DNA of 64,000 bases from positions 310,001 through 374,000 of the forward strand of contig NZ_JAQOSQ010000002.1 in the NCBI RefSeq assembly GCF_030068455.1. Reading direction: 5' to 3'. Under the pieces are notes generated by a model, which was not told the origin of the DNA, ran no database searches, and saw nothing but the letters and a program-made list of their open reading frames with translations. A program made the position numbers and the translations under genes. Below are positions 10,684 to 19,913 of this stretch, one piece after another (the stretch's first letter is position 1; the number at the start of each line of letters is the position of its first letter). Source of the DNA: Roseofilum casamattae BLCC-M143 (lineage in GTDB: Bacteria > Cyanobacteriota > Cyanobacteriia > Cyanobacteriales > Desertifilaceae).

Positions 10684-11625
10684 ATGATGAACGATACTAA
10701 ACCTGCTGCTCTCACCGTCGCCGTGGTTGGAGACGTACACGGCCTATGGGAAAATGCTGATGCTGAAGCTCTGGAAGCCTTGGGTGTCGATCTGGTCCTG
10801 TTTGTTGGAGATTTTGGCAACGAGTCCCTGGAGACCGTCCGAGCGATCGCGCAGTTATCCCTACCGAAGGCAGTTATCCTCGGCAACCACGACTGTTGGT
10901 ACACTGCCTCCCCTTGGGGAAAGAAAAAATGCCCTTACGATCCTCAGATTGAAGACCGCGTGAGCGAGCAATTACAGATTTTGGGCGAAACTCATGTGGG
11001 TTACTCGAAACTAGACTTTCCGCAATTTCAGCTCAGCGTCGTTGGAGGTCGTCCTTTTAGTTGGGGAGGCTCGGATTGGAAAAATCCTGGGTTTTATCGC
11101 GATCGCTATGGAATTAATAATTTTGCCGAATCGACGCGCGCTATTGTGAATTCAATAAAGCAAACTCTTTATTCCGTTGTGATTGCGATCGCTCACTGCG
11201 GCCCTTACGGTCTTGGCGATCGCCCGGAAGATATCTGCGGTAAGGACTGGAACCCCATTGGCGGTGACTATGGCGAACCGGATCTCGCCGATGCGATCGC
11301 TCAATCTCGCCATCTGGGGAAACAGATTCCTCTCGTCGCTTTCGGTCACATGCACCATCGCCTGCGCCATACTCAAGCCAGATTGCGAGCTACGACTGCA
11401 AGGGATACATACGGTACGTTCTACCTGAATGCCGCCAGAGTTCCACGAATTATTGTCGGCGATCGCGGTAAACTTCGCAACTTCTCTTTAGTTACCTTGG
11501 AAAACGGATCGGTCTCTGAAGCGAAGTTAATTTGGGTCAACGAGCGCCACCAGATCGAGACCGAAGAAATTCTATATACCATCCGGCCATCTATAGCTGA
11601 GATCGGCTATACTAGAAATCCATGA
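10684..11625 (+). CDS. metallophosphoesterase, TIGR04168-like
   Basis: This 313-residue protein has the calcineurin-like phosphoesterase motifs in order: GDVHG near residue 16, GDFGNE near 42, GNHDCW near 67, a later His in IAHCGPYG, and GHMHHR near 222. These residues coordinate two metals in the family. The sequence around WGGSDWKNPGFYRDRYGI fits the cyanobacterial/plant subgroup TIGR04168. The substrate is unknown. Two adjacent ATG codons (10684 and 10687) make the start uncertain by one codon. The stop at 11625 is two bases before the tRNA-Ser gene, so the tRNA may be partly cotranscribed. Confidence 0.85.
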   Translation: MMNDTKPAALTVAVVGDVHGLWENADAEALEALGVDLVLFVGDFGNESLETVRAIAQLSLPKAVILGNHDCWYTASPWGKKKCPYDPQIEDRVSEQLQILGETHVGYSKLDFPQFQLSVVGGRPFSWGGSDWKNPGFYRDRYGINNFAESTRAIVNSIKQTLYSVVIAIAHCGPYGLGDRPEDICGKDWNPIGGDYGEPDLADAIAQSRHLGKQIPLVAFGHMHHRLRHTQARLRATTARDTYGTFYLNAARVPRIIVGDRGKLRNFSLVTLENGSVSEAKLIWVNERHQIETEEILYTIRPSIAEIGYTRNP

Positions 11626-11627
11626 CT

Positions 11628-11710
11628 GGAGAGATGGCAGAGTGGTCGATTGCGCTCGACTTGAAATCGAGTGAACGAGAGTTCCGAGGGTTCGAATCCC
11701 TCTCTCTCCG
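11628..11710 (+). tRNA. tRNA-Ser (anticodon UGA)
   Basis: The acceptor stem GGAGAGA (11628-11634) pairs with TCTCTCC (11703-11709), and G11710 is the discriminator. The anticodon stem CTCGA/TCGAG encloses loop CTTGAAA, giving anticodon TGA at 11662-11664. A variable arm follows, as expected for a class II tRNA. The T stem is GAGGG/CCCTC with loop TTCGAAT. CCA is not encoded. Confidence 0.95.
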
Positions 11711-11746
11711 TATCCTAAGGGTTACAGCATTTTGCAATATAATGCA

Positions 11747-11773
11747 AAAACCCTCTCAAATAGAGAGGGTTTT
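11747..11773. terminator. bidirectional intrinsic terminator
   Basis: AAAACCCTCTC (11747-11757) pairs perfectly with GAGAGGGTTTT (11763-11773) around a five-base loop. A/T runs on both sides let it work in both directions. It separates the tRNA-Ser gene (+) from petE (-), which converge here. Confidence 0.8.
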
Positions 11774-11803
11774 CATAATCGCGAAGGATAATTCGCGAAA
11801 ATT

Positions 11804-12172
11804 CTATTTCACAATCAATTTTCCTTGCATTCCCGCACCGCGATGAGGCTCGCAATAGAATGCATAGGTTCCTGCAGCAGCATCATCGGGAATAGCAGAC
11901 TCATAGCTATCTCCTGCTTTGAACAGAAGTTGCTTTTTGGATACGCCAGCTAGCCCGTCAACCATTGCGTTGTGCGGACCGAGTTTGTTGTTTACCCACT
12001 TAATCGTATCTCCAGGAGAAACTTCGATCGTGTTGGGAACAAAGGATAACATGCCATTATCCGCGCCCATTTTCACTTCAACAGTTGCAGCAGCAGCAGG
12101 TGCAAGATTAATACCAACACTCAGTAGCAGAGAGAGCGCCAGACATACAAGAGATTTTGCTAAAGTTTTCAT
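11804..12172 (-). CDS. petE: plastocyanin
   Basis: Plastocyanin carries electrons from cytochrome b6f to photosystem I in the thylakoid lumen. The 122-residue precursor has a cleavable signal (MKTLAKSLVCLALSLLLSVG, ending near APAAAA). The mature blue-copper domain is the usual size, about 97 residues. Copper ligands are visible: His in LGPHNAM, and Cys, His and Met in FYCEPHRGAGMQGKL. The gene stands alone: the xseAB terminator lies upstream and a bidirectional terminator downstream. Copper-dependent regulation is known for cyanobacterial petE, but no operator is recognisable here. Confidence 0.97.
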   Translation of the reverse strand: MKTLAKSLVCLALSLLLSVGINLAPAAAATVEVKMGADNGMLSFVPNTIEVSPGDTIKWVNNKLGPHNAMVDGLAGVSKKQLLFKAGDSYESAIPDDAAAGTYAFYCEPHRGAGMQGKLIVK

Positions 12173-12277
12173 AGTTTTTTTCCAGTGAATACATTCGGAG
12201 TCCTGATGAAAACTAATTGTACAATAACCTCGGGCAATTTTTCCAGAGCAGTAAAAACTCCATTCTCGTAGGTTTAA

Positions 12278-12300
12278 AACTCTCCAGCGACTGGAGAGTT
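12278..12300 (-). terminator. intrinsic terminator of xseAB
   Basis: A perfect 10-bp stem, AACTCTCCAG (12278-12287) with CTGGAGAGTT (12291-12300), and a three-base loop. On the minus strand it is followed by TTTAAACC. The xseB stop codon (complement of 12299-12301) lies in the base of the stem, so the terminator begins inside the gene end. It isolates xseAB from petE. Confidence 0.75.
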
Positions 12301-12538
12301 AAAACTCTGGCGAATCCGTTAAAGTTTCGATCGCAATATCCATTTGTTCCTGTTTTTGCGCTAGGAAACTATCACATTCTTTCAAATACTCTACAGCTAA
12401 GGTAAATTGGTCAAACGCTTCATCCAGCTCTAAATTGCCAGCTTCCATACGCGCAATAATATCCTCGACCAATGCAACCGTGGCTTCGTAGTTCCATTTC
12501 GAGGCGGACTGAGATTTACGGTTAGAGGATTTAGCCAT
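12299..12538 (-). CDS. xseB: exodeoxyribonuclease VII small subunit
   Basis: A 79-residue protein with the XseB pattern: an N-terminal basic stretch, then a helical hairpin with YEATVALVEDIIARMEAGNL followed by LDEAFDQFTLAVEYLKEC. Several XseB chains bind the XseA subunit and are needed for a stable exonuclease VII, which degrades single-stranded DNA from both ends. It lies 30 bases downstream of xseA on the same strand, so the two form an operon. Confidence 0.93.
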   Translation of the reverse strand: MAKSSNRKSQSASKWNYEATVALVEDIIARMEAGNLELDEAFDQFTLAVEYLKECDSFLAQKQEQMDIAIETLTDSPEF

Positions 12539-12568
12539 AGCTTCACCTAGACAATTGACTCGAGAGAA

Positions 12569-13801
12569 CTACGGTACAATGCGGACAATTTTGACATGAA
12601 CGGTTCCTTCACTCAATTGGATGGATAACTCTCGATCTAATTGTAACGAAGTTGTCGAGCGAGCGATCGCTCCTTCTTCCGTTCTCACCACAGCATATCC
12701 TCGTTTTAAGACGCGATTCGGGTCGAGAGTTGCTAATTTTTGTCGCAGGTATTCGCATCGTTGCGTTTCCCGTTGCAAATACTGCAAAATCAGTTGGATC
12801 GACTGACGGCGCTTCCAATGCAAGGTTTGCCGCTCTCGTTCGATCTGCCGATCCGGTTGCAGGCGCTCCAAACTATTGCGCAAACGTTGCAAACGATCGT
12901 CTTGCCGATCCAGATAGGTTTGCATGGCATTTTTCAAGGTCAGACAGCGTTCTTCATGCTCGCTAGTTAAAGTCTCTAGTTCTGGAACCGCATAGTCCGC
13001 AGCAGCTGTTGGCGTGTGAACGCAGAGATCGGCAGCGAGATCGGCTAAAGATTCATCTCGTTGATGGCCGATGCCAGAAATAATCGGAATCGAGCAGTTT
13101 GCGATCGCCTCCACCACCCGTTCGTCATTGAAACCGGCTAAATCTTCTGTTGCTCCTCCTCCTCGAGCTAAAATAATGACTTCCGCGCGACCATCTCGCT
13201 CGACTCGCCTAATTGCTTTCACGATTGATGCTGGAGATTGCTTTCCTTGCACCAAAGCTGGGGAGAACAAAACATGCAAGCCGGGATAACGTCGCTTTAG
13301 GGTACGCCGAATATCTCCCCAGGCAGCCGCTTGCGGCGAGGTAATTGCCGCAACAATTTGCGGATGAGAGGGGAGTTGGCGCTTGCGCTCTAAGTCAAAG
13401 TAACCCAAAGCACTCAGGCGATCGCGTAATTGCCGATAGCGCAATGCTTGTAAGCCTTCTCCAGCGGGTAAGGCTTGATGGACGATTAATTGATACTGAC
13501 CTCTAGGAGGATAAACTCGTAGAGAGCCTAAGACGATAATATGTTCTCCAGACGTTGGTGTTGCAACCAGCCGAGATAACATGCTCTTCCAGGCCACGCA
13601 ACTGATACTGGCTTTCACCTCTGGATCTTGTAAGGTAAAAAATAACCCACTACTATACTGACTGGCGCTGGAAACTTCGCCAGTTATCCAGAGATGGTGC
13701 AAGTGTTCGTCACCTTCTAGGCGCTCTTGCACGTAAGCCGTCAGATCTCCCACCGACACGGCGGTTTCGGGAACGAGTAAGTTGGGTAACGGCGAGGTCA
13801 T
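12569..13801 (-). CDS. xseA: exodeoxyribonuclease VII large subunit
   Basis: The 410-residue catalytic subunit. The N-terminal OB-fold (residues about 10-105, with LHHLWITGEVSSASQYSSGL) binds single-stranded DNA. The middle catalytic domain carries the signature stretch VIILARGGGATEDLAGFNDE, and GIGHQRDESLADLAAD follows. A coiled-coil region (about 270-360) and the C-terminal segment DPNRVLKRGYAVV complete the family architecture at normal length. The start ATG matches the complement of 13799-13801. It is cotranscribed with xseB. Confidence 0.95.
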   Translation of the reverse strand: MTSPLPNLLVPETAVSVGDLTAYVQERLEGDEHLHHLWITGEVSSASQYSSGLFFTLQDPEVKASISCVAWKSMLSRLVATPTSGEHIIVLGSLRVYPPRGQYQLIVHQALPAGEGLQALRYRQLRDRLSALGYFDLERKRQLPSHPQIVAAITSPQAAAWGDIRRTLKRRYPGLHVLFSPALVQGKQSPASIVKAIRRVERDGRAEVIILARGGGATEDLAGFNDERVVEAIANCSIPIISGIGHQRDESLADLAADLCVHTPTAAADYAVPELETLTSEHEERCLTLKNAMQTYLDRQDDRLQRLRNSLERLQPDRQIERERQTLHWKRRQSIQLILQYLQRETQRCEYLRQKLATLDPNRVLKRGYAVVRTEEGAIARSTTSLQLDRELSIQLSEGTVHVKIVRIVP

Positions 13802-13891
13802 GGCAAATAAGTTACTCGAAATTATGTCAATTAAAAATTAAGTGTCGGTCATTGATGAGCAAGGTTATCTTCCTGTCACCATAACAGATCG

Positions 13892-14074
13892 TTATCTGTT
13901 CGGTTTAGCATAGATACCGGAGATAGCCGTACTGCCAATATGGTGGATGGCGATCGCATTATTTCCTAAAGCCTGTTGCAGATGTTCTGCCTCGACTTGA
14001 AATGCTTCTTGCCACTGTGGGTTATGCAGTACAACTTCAACCTTGCGCATCGTTCTCCCTCGCCTCTCGGTCAT
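13892..14074 (-). pseudogene. truncated GrpB-family (UPF0157) remnant
   Basis: The 60-codon frame matches the N-terminal third of GrpB-family proteins, with the hallmark AIHHIGSTAI and KVEVVLHNPQWQEAFQVEAE, then stops just after IYAKPNR. Full members have about 170-180 residues and belong to the nucleotidyltransferase superfamily. Only about 90 bases separate the stop from xseA, so the missing two thirds are deleted, not frameshifted. The true start is probably the internal Met at residue 9. A short functional peptide cannot be excluded. Confidence 0.7.
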
Positions 14075-14387
14075 TTTCTTTGCTACAAACCGAGTTTACT
14101 CAATAACGACAATAGCTTGAGATTCATCGCTAGCTAGCTCTTGTTTTTTTATCTCCGAACTGCAAAAGTGATGAAAATTGCCACCAAAATCTTTAAGTCT
14201 TCTGCTAGCTCGATATTACCATTGAGGCGATCGGCGATCGCTCTCTCTCTAGATACACTGGGATCGATCGTCTAACTTAGTTCAAGATGGTCTAGAATTC
14301 AGATAAATTTTTGTAACCATTTGCGACAACTTGTCATGAAATCTACATTATACTCAGGATAACTATAAAAATAAAAACAAAACTAAA
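14075..14387. other. 313-base spacer upstream of the histidine kinase gene
   Basis: No open frame, tRNA or strong hairpin is visible. The region holds one HIP1-like cluster near 14228-14243 and an A-rich leader just before the kinase start (14365-14387). It probably contains the promoters of the kinase gene (+) and of the grpB remnant (-), but I cannot place them. Confidence 0.5.
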
Positions 14388-16529
14388 ATGTATCTTTTGA
14401 AATCTTCACATCATTATAAATCTCCATTAAGATCCCCCAATCTCGTTTCGACAGAGGAACGATCGTTCGATCCGTGGTTCGATCTCGCACCAGTGGGTAC
14501 GATCGAATGGCGTTTAGACGGGCAAATTCTGCGTAGCAATACTCGATTTTCTCAGTTGCTCGGCTACCAGCCCGAAGAATTACAGGGGCGATCGTTGATG
14601 GATATTATTCATCCAGATGACCTAGAAAGCGATCGCGACTCCCTCGATCGTCTGCTATCTGGAGAGCTGGAAACCTTCATCCAAGAGAAACGATGCTTGC
14701 ACCGAAATGGCTCAATGACCTGGGTTAATCTCGCTGTATCTTCGATCCAAGGTCCCACAGTTGCAGAACCTACGTTTTTAGGAATGGTCACTGATAGCAG
14801 CGAAAGAAAAGCCACACTAGACGAACGCCGCAAAACTCAGCGCGTCCTGAAAGAAAGCGAGCGCCGCTTTCGCGCCATTTTCAACTCATCCTTTGGATTT
14901 ATCACTCTGCTCTCTCCTGAAGGCGCCATTCTCGAAGCAAACCACACCATCTTAGAATTTGCCGGCATTCAACTCTCCGATGCGATCGATCAATATTTGT
15001 GGAATGCTCCCTGGTGGCCTCAATCTCCAGCACACCGAGAGCAACTTAAAGCGAAAGTAGCTGAAGCTGCCAAAGGTAACACCTTGCGATCGACAGTAGA
15101 ATTTGTCAGCACGAACCAGCAAACCGTCACCATTGACTTCTCTCTCAAACCCGTACTCGACTCCTGCAGTAAAGTCGTCATGCTGATTGCTGAAGGCCGC
15201 GACATTAGCGATCGCCAAGCTCTAGAACAAGAACTGATCTGGCGCGATCAACTCTGGAATGCCTTTTTTAGCACTGCTCCCATTGGCATGGCCATACTCG
15301 ATAAAAAAATGCGCTTCGTGCAAGTGAACGACATCTTAGCCACCGCCAACAGCAGCAGTATTGCCGACCATCTGAGAAAAACAATTAATGAGATTAATCC
15401 CCATCGTGCCAAAACCCTCGAACCAAAACTGCAGCAAGTCTTAGACACTGGAAAACCTTTATTGAACGTGGAAGTCTCTCTCGAAACTCCCCACCTATCC
15501 GGTCAGGTACGTCATTGGCTCGAAAACTACTTTCCTCTCACCACAAACCAAGGTCAATCTAAAGGTCTGGGGATGATTTGCATCGACATGACCGCCCGAA
15601 AACAAGCCGAGTACGCCCTACGCCACTCGGAGTCTCTCCTACTGGACAAAAACCAGGAATTGCAACAAACCTTATCCGACTTAAAACGCACCCAATCTCA
15701 CTTAATCCAAGCCGAAAAAATGTCGTCTTTGGGACAAATGGTGGCCGGACTCGCTCATGAAATTAACAATCCAGTTAACTTTATTTACGGCAATCTCGCT
15801 CACGCACAAGAGTATATGAACGATCTAGTTGAGATCCTTAAACTCTATCAAGAATACTATCCCCAACCGCATTCCTCTATTGCGGAAACAGCCGAACAGA
15901 AAGATTTGGACTTTCTGCTGGAAGATTTACCCGAACTCTTGCATTCAATGACTGTGGGGGCAGAGCGGATTCAGGAAATCGTGAAATCAATGCGAACCTT
16001 TTCTCGCTTAGATGAATCGGCAGTGAAATCTGTCGATATCCATGAGGGCATTGAGAGTACTCTCCTGATTCTGCACAATCGGATGAAAGCTAAATCCGAG
16101 ACTCCCGCAATTGAGGTCATCAAAGACTATGGAAAATTACCTAAAATTGAATGTTATGCCGGCCAGCTCAATCAAGTTGTCATGAATATTCTCAGTAATG
16201 CGATTGATGCGATTGACGAGCGCGTGTTAGACAAAATAAGCAATGTGCAAGAGGTCGGTCAAGGTTGGATCTCGATTCAAACTCAATTAGTTAATTCAGA
16301 CTGGGTAGAAATTCGGATTCGCGATAATGGGATGGGAATTCCGGAACAGGTCAAACAACGGTTATTCGATCCGTTCTTTACCACGAAACCCGTGGGTAAG
16401 GGGACGGGCTTAGGATTATCGATTAGTTATCAAATTGTGGTGAAAAATCATCGCGGTAGAATGGAGTGTCAGTCGATTCCCGGTGAAGGAACTGAGTTTA
16501 TTATTCAAATTCCGTGTCAGCAAAGTTAG
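14388..16529 (+). CDS. multi-PAS cytosolic sensor histidine kinase
   Basis: A 713-residue kinase without signal peptide or membrane segments. Three PAS-type domains lie at about residues 30-145 (APVGTIEWRLDGQILRSN), 155-280 and 285-405 (STAPIGMAILDKKMRFVQVN). A coiled coil leads to the H box LAHEINNPVNF with His457, the autophosphorylation site. The ATPase domain has the N box (VVMNILSNAIDAI), G1 box (DNGMGIP) and G2 box (GKGTGLGLSIS). This subtype, with a long insert between the H and N boxes, is common in cyanobacteria. No receiver domain or response regulator gene lies nearby, so the partner is unknown. The signal could be redox, light or a ligand; no cofactor residue is obvious. Confidence 0.92.
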   Translation: MYLLKSSHHYKSPLRSPNLVSTEERSFDPWFDLAPVGTIEWRLDGQILRSNTRFSQLLGYQPEELQGRSLMDIIHPDDLESDRDSLDRLLSGELETFIQEKRCLHRNGSMTWVNLAVSSIQGPTVAEPTFLGMVTDSSERKATLDERRKTQRVLKESERRFRAIFNSSFGFITLLSPEGAILEANHTILEFAGIQLSDAIDQYLWNAPWWPQSPAHREQLKAKVAEAAKGNTLRSTVEFVSTNQQTVTIDFSLKPVLDSCSKVVMLIAEGRDISDRQALEQELIWRDQLWNAFFSTAPIGMAILDKKMRFVQVNDILATANSSSIADHLRKTINEINPHRAKTLEPKLQQVLDTGKPLLNVEVSLETPHLSGQVRHWLENYFPLTTNQGQSKGLGMICIDMTARKQAEYALRHSESLLLDKNQELQQTLSDLKRTQSHLIQAEKMSSLGQMVAGLAHEINNPVNFIYGNLAHAQEYMNDLVEILKLYQEYYPQPHSSIAETAEQKDLDFLLEDLPELLHSMTVGAERIQEIVKSMRTFSRLDESAVKSVDIHEGIESTLLILHNRMKAKSETPAIEVIKDYGKLPKIECYAGQLNQVVMNILSNAIDAIDERVLDKISNVQEVGQGWISIQTQLVNSDWVEIRIRDNGMGIPEQVKQRLFDPFFTTKPVGKGTGLGLSISYQIVVKNHRGRMECQSIPGEGTEFIIQIPCQQS

Positions 16530-16636
16530 TACGATTGGAGATAGAGCACTTGAGTTTACTCATCTAAAATCAATAATCTAAGATCGATCTAAACGGTACG
16601 CCAATATAGCAGGACATGCAGTAACGGCAATGGCTT

Positions 16637-17191
16637 ATGCGTATTTATGGAAATCGTAAAATTAAAACCCTGGCGGGTTCAATAACTCGCCCCACTGCTT
16701 CGCGGGTGCGCGAAGCGGTGTTTAATATTTGGCAGAGTTCGATTGATGGCTGCCGTTGGTTAGATTTGTGTACTGGGAGTGGGGCGATGGGAGCCGAAGC
16801 TTTATGTCGCGGGGCCAGTTGGGTGGTTGGCATCGAGCAGTCGGCTCAAGCTTGTCTGTTGATTCGGGAGAACTGGGAACAAATGGCTTCGCCGGAGCGG
16901 TTTCAACTGTTGCGCGGGGATGTGCGGAAACGCCTGAAGCAGCTCGAGGGCGATCGCTTCGATCGCATTTATTTCGATCCTCCCTATGATAGCTCGTTGT
17001 ACGCACCCGTGTTAATCGCGATCGCTAAACTGCAGTTGCTCGGCGAAACGGGAGAGGTGGCAGTCGAACATTCTCCAAAAGCTCCGCCTCCAGAAGACTT
17101 GAATGGTTTAGAAGTACTGCGTCAAAAAGCGTATGGTAAAACAGCCGTTACGTTTTATAGACAAACCATGGGGACGATCGGCGACAATTGA
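16637..17191 (+). CDS. rsmD: 16S rRNA (guanine966-N2)-methyltransferase
   Basis: A 184-residue SAM-dependent methyltransferase of the RsmD family, which modifies G966 of 16S rRNA during 30S assembly. The SAM-binding loop is WLDLCTGSGAMGAEAL, and the catalytic motif is YFDPPY. The N-terminus has the family's typical G..RLI..P..../R PT..RVREAVFNIW pattern (PTASRVREAVFNIWQ). Length is normal. It stands alone on the plus strand after the kinase gene. Confidence 0.93.
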   Translation: MRIYGNRKIKTLAGSITRPTASRVREAVFNIWQSSIDGCRWLDLCTGSGAMGAEALCRGASWVVGIEQSAQACLLIRENWEQMASPERFQLLRGDVRKRLKQLEGDRFDRIYFDPPYDSSLYAPVLIAIAKLQLLGETGEVAVEHSPKAPPPEDLNGLEVLRQKAYGKTAVTFYRQTMGTIGDN

Positions 17192-17214
17192 GTAAATAAG
17201 AATTAAGATAGTCC

Positions 17215-17235
17215 ATGAGGGTTCAGACCCCTCAT
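17215..17235 (+). terminator. hairpin after rsmD, possible terminator
   Basis: ATGAGGG (17215-17221) pairs with CCCTCAT (17229-17235) around a seven-base loop, 24 bases after the rsmD stop. The following T-run is weak, so it may instead be a leader structure of the next gene. Confidence 0.4.
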
Positions 17236-17295
17236 TCGTGCTTTTACTGAAATATCTATCGATATAGGTTACAGCTTAATTGTAGGGAGAAACTC

Positions 17296-18006
17296 ATGAC
17301 ACCAGTAGAGGGGAAGATTCCATTAAGATTACAGGGATACCAGAGAATGGAGCCTCAACCTTATCGATCCGCTCGAGGATCGCGACCTCGAGTCAGTCAG
17401 AAGAAAGCTTCTGGCCGAGATTCTCATTGGAATGACCATTTCCACCCATGGCAGGTTCCCACCCCAATCAATTCGACTCTCTTGAACGACTTAACCTCAA
17501 TGCCAGCAATCCCTCGTTCTCCTCTCAGTTCCAGCAACTCTGAGAGAGGGGCGAGCAGCGATCGGGAAAATGGAGTTCGGTTAGATCTAGAAACCTTGCA
17601 AGGCTTTGAAGCGGTTAGCGATCGCTTCCAAGATAGGGGCATACGATTTCGGAACGCCATCGCCCTGCAACCGTCAAATCCGGCTTACCCGCCCAAATTA
17701 GGAACAATGGTAGCGATTCCCGGCCCGAAAAGTGGTTGGATGGAAATTTGGTTAACTCAGCCTGCTCGTACCGTTAGCTGCTATGTCACCAGTTCTCGTC
17801 GGCTCGCCTTAACCGCCTTTAATGATGGAGACGAAGAAGTCGCCAGCACGGAACTGCCGGAGGCAAACTTAGCAGACTCCAATTCCAAGCTTCCTCCCAA
17901 CATTCGCCTGATCCTACAGGCGAAAACTGCTGAAATCTATCGAATTAATTTCTCGGCTTTTGACGGACAATTTAGCGTTGATGACTTTTATTTTCAATTT
18001 GCTTAA
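17296..18006 (+). CDS. protein with C-terminal lectin-like beta-sandwich, function unknown
   Basis: A 236-residue protein preceded by a good ribosome site (AGGGAG at 17284-17289). The first 90 residues are Arg/Ser/Pro-rich and low in predicted structure, with no signal peptide. From about residue 98 the chain resembles a beta-sandwich domain seen in secreted cyanobacterial and PEP-CTERM-type proteins: it opens with GFEAVSDRFQDRGIRFRNAI and ends with FSAFDGQFSVDDFYF. Such domains often bind carbohydrate, but no specific family is recognised. It is followed by the Tic22-like gene after 80 bases. Confidence 0.65.
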   Translation: MTPVEGKIPLRLQGYQRMEPQPYRSARGSRPRVSQKKASGRDSHWNDHFHPWQVPTPINSTLLNDLTSMPAIPRSPLSSSNSERGASSDRENGVRLDLETLQGFEAVSDRFQDRGIRFRNAIALQPSNPAYPPKLGTMVAIPGPKSGWMEIWLTQPARTVSCYVTSSRRLALTAFNDGDEEVASTELPEANLADSNSKLPPNIRLILQAKTAEIYRINFSAFDGQFSVDDFYFQFA

Positions 18007-18086
18007 AGAATAGGGAACATTCGGCTGCGATTCAGATTCAGGGTAGGATCGGTTATGATGTAGATCGAGTAGGAGTAGTGAGGTAA

Positions 18087-18908
18087 ATGGTATTGAGGAA
18101 ATCATTAGTTCAATGGGGAACTCGCTTGGGTTTAATAGGAACTCTTTTGTTCAGTCCGGCGATCGGTTTAAGCATCAGACCTTTACCAGCGCTTGCCATT
18201 CCGGAAGCGGATGTGATTGAAAAGCTTTCAACCGTCCCCGTATATACGATTGTTGAAGTGGTTGATGAGAACGCACAACAGTCTGAAATACGGCTGCTCA
18301 CGTCTCCCGTACCGCGCGATCGCCAGAGTCCGGATGATGGCAATGTCCTGCTCACTCCCGTCTTTATCCATCAAGAAGATGCGGAAGCCTTTATTAAACG
18401 GGAAGATGTTATCCCAGAAAATAGTAACGTTAAAGTCATTCCCTCTCCATTAAGCAAGCTCTACGAATTACAGAAAAAACATCGCAACGATCCCGAACCG
18501 CTAGTCTTCGATCTGGTTCCGACGAAAACGCAAGTAACGCAAGCAATTTCTTTATTGCGAGAGCAAGGGAACGAAGAGAGAGCCAATCAGTTTAATGGCG
18601 TTCCTCTATTTATTGCGAAATTTGAGAAAGACGAGCAAGAGGGCTATTTAACCTTAGAAAATGGCGATCGCAAAGCCGTTTTAGCCTTTTTTGACTATCA
18701 AGATTTTGAAACGTTTGCGCAAGAATCGACGCAAAATGCTGAAGAGCCGAAACCGCGCGTGTTTGCCGAAGTGGTTCCTCTGGAATATTTGATTAACTTG
18801 CTCTTGTCAGAAAATGAGCCTCTGCTGGAAAGCATCGAGTTTGTGCCGACTCCAGAATCGCGGAATCTCATCCGTCAATCGATCCAAGAGAGACAATCGG
18901 GTCAATAG
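18087..18908 (+). CDS. Tic22-like family protein
   Basis: A 273-residue exported protein with an N-terminal signal (LGLIGTLLFSPAIGLSIRPL, cleavage near PALA). The body fits the Tic22-like family: repeated alpha-beta units with VPVYTIVEVVDENAQ, then PVFIHQEDAEAFIK and later GVPLFIAKFEKDEQEGYLTL. In chloroplasts Tic22 acts in the intermembrane space during protein import. In cyanobacteria the homologue is periplasmic and is implicated in outer-membrane biogenesis. It precedes prmC by 10 bases, so the two are probably cotranscribed. Confidence 0.85.
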   Translation: MVLRKSLVQWGTRLGLIGTLLFSPAIGLSIRPLPALAIPEADVIEKLSTVPVYTIVEVVDENAQQSEIRLLTSPVPRDRQSPDDGNVLLTPVFIHQEDAEAFIKREDVIPENSNVKVIPSPLSKLYELQKKHRNDPEPLVFDLVPTKTQVTQAISLLREQGNEERANQFNGVPLFIAKFEKDEQEGYLTLENGDRKAVLAFFDYQDFETFAQESTQNAEEPKPRVFAEVVPLEYLINLLLSENEPLLESIEFVPTPESRNLIRQSIQERQSGQ

Positions 18909-18918
18909 CCAAGTTAGT

Positions 18919-19812
18919 ATGGTTTCTGGGATTGAGTTAGCCGTTTGGCGCAAACAGGCTTTAGCTGAAGCGATCGCAGCCGAGATTTCTCCAGGGGAAG
19001 TCGATTGGTTGTTGCGATCGCTCAGTCACTTAGAGCCGCTCAGCTTGCGGTTGGAATTGTTTCAAACCCAGTCAGATATTATCTTATTTCGTCCTTGGCA
19101 GGAAATTCAACAGCTCTGGAAACGACGAGTTGTCGAGAGAGTTCCCCTACAATATCTGGTGGGAGAATTAACCTGGCGAAACCTAACATTGCATGTGGCT
19201 CCGGGAGTACTCATTCCCCGTCCGGAAACCGAGCTATTAATCGATTTAGTCTTAAATTCTGGCGTTGCCGATGGCAAGGGAAATTGGGCCGATCTGGGAA
19301 CGGGAAGCGGCGCGATCGCTCTCGGTTTAGCGGAAGTCCTTCCCAATGCGACAATTCATGCCGTCGATTGCTCTGCCGACGCCTTAGAGATTGCGGCGAG
19401 CAATGGGAAGCGATATGCATTTGGCGATCGCATCCACTTTTACCAAGGATCTTGGTTTGAACCTCTACAACATTTACGCGGAAGATTAGCCGGTGTAGTC
19501 TCCAACCCTCCCTACATTCCCACCTCTCTAATCCCACAACTGCAACCAGAAGTGCGCGATCGCGAACCCCATCTCGCTCTCGATGGCGGTTACGATGGTT
19601 TCGACTGCATCCGCACGTTAATCGACACCGCTCCAGAGTATTTGCAACCGGGAGGATTATGGGCAATCGAAATGATGGCCGGACAAGCTGATTGCGTACA
19701 AACTTGGCTCGCCGAAAGCGGCAACTATACCAATATTCAAATTCACCGAGATTTAGCCGGGATTGAGCGATTTGCGATCGCCGTTTTGCCCAAAGTCGAT
19801 GCCTTTATATGA
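18919..19812 (+). CDS. prmC: peptide chain release factor N5-glutamine methyltransferase
   Basis: PrmC methylates the Gln of the GGQ motif of release factors RF1 and RF2. The 297-residue protein has an N-terminal helical domain, the SAM-binding motif DLGTGSGAIALGLAE and the catalytic NPPY motif (VVSNPPYIP). I chose ATG 18919, ten bases after the upstream stop, over the longer frame starting at 18814, because that extension would overlap the Tic22-like gene by 95 bases and looks non-coding. Confidence 0.93.
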   Translation: MVSGIELAVWRKQALAEAIAAEISPGEVDWLLRSLSHLEPLSLRLELFQTQSDIILFRPWQEIQQLWKRRVVERVPLQYLVGELTWRNLTLHVAPGVLIPRPETELLIDLVLNSGVADGKGNWADLGTGSGAIALGLAEVLPNATIHAVDCSADALEIAASNGKRYAFGDRIHFYQGSWFEPLQHLRGRLAGVVSNPPYIPTSLIPQLQPEVRDREPHLALDGGYDGFDCIRTLIDTAPEYLQPGGLWAIEMMAGQADCVQTWLAESGNYTNIQIHRDLAGIERFAIAVLPKVDAFI

Positions 19813-19913
19813 TAAGCTGCATCATGAGTACGGAACAGAAACCCCTGTTTCGTGAATTAGCAATTTGTCAGCTATATTGAGACTGCAACGGTCATTAGAT
19901 TTTCACGCGTCGA

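Noticed and set aside
11622-11846. A 74-codon frame across tRNA-Ser
   Set aside because: It reads through the tRNA and the terminator.
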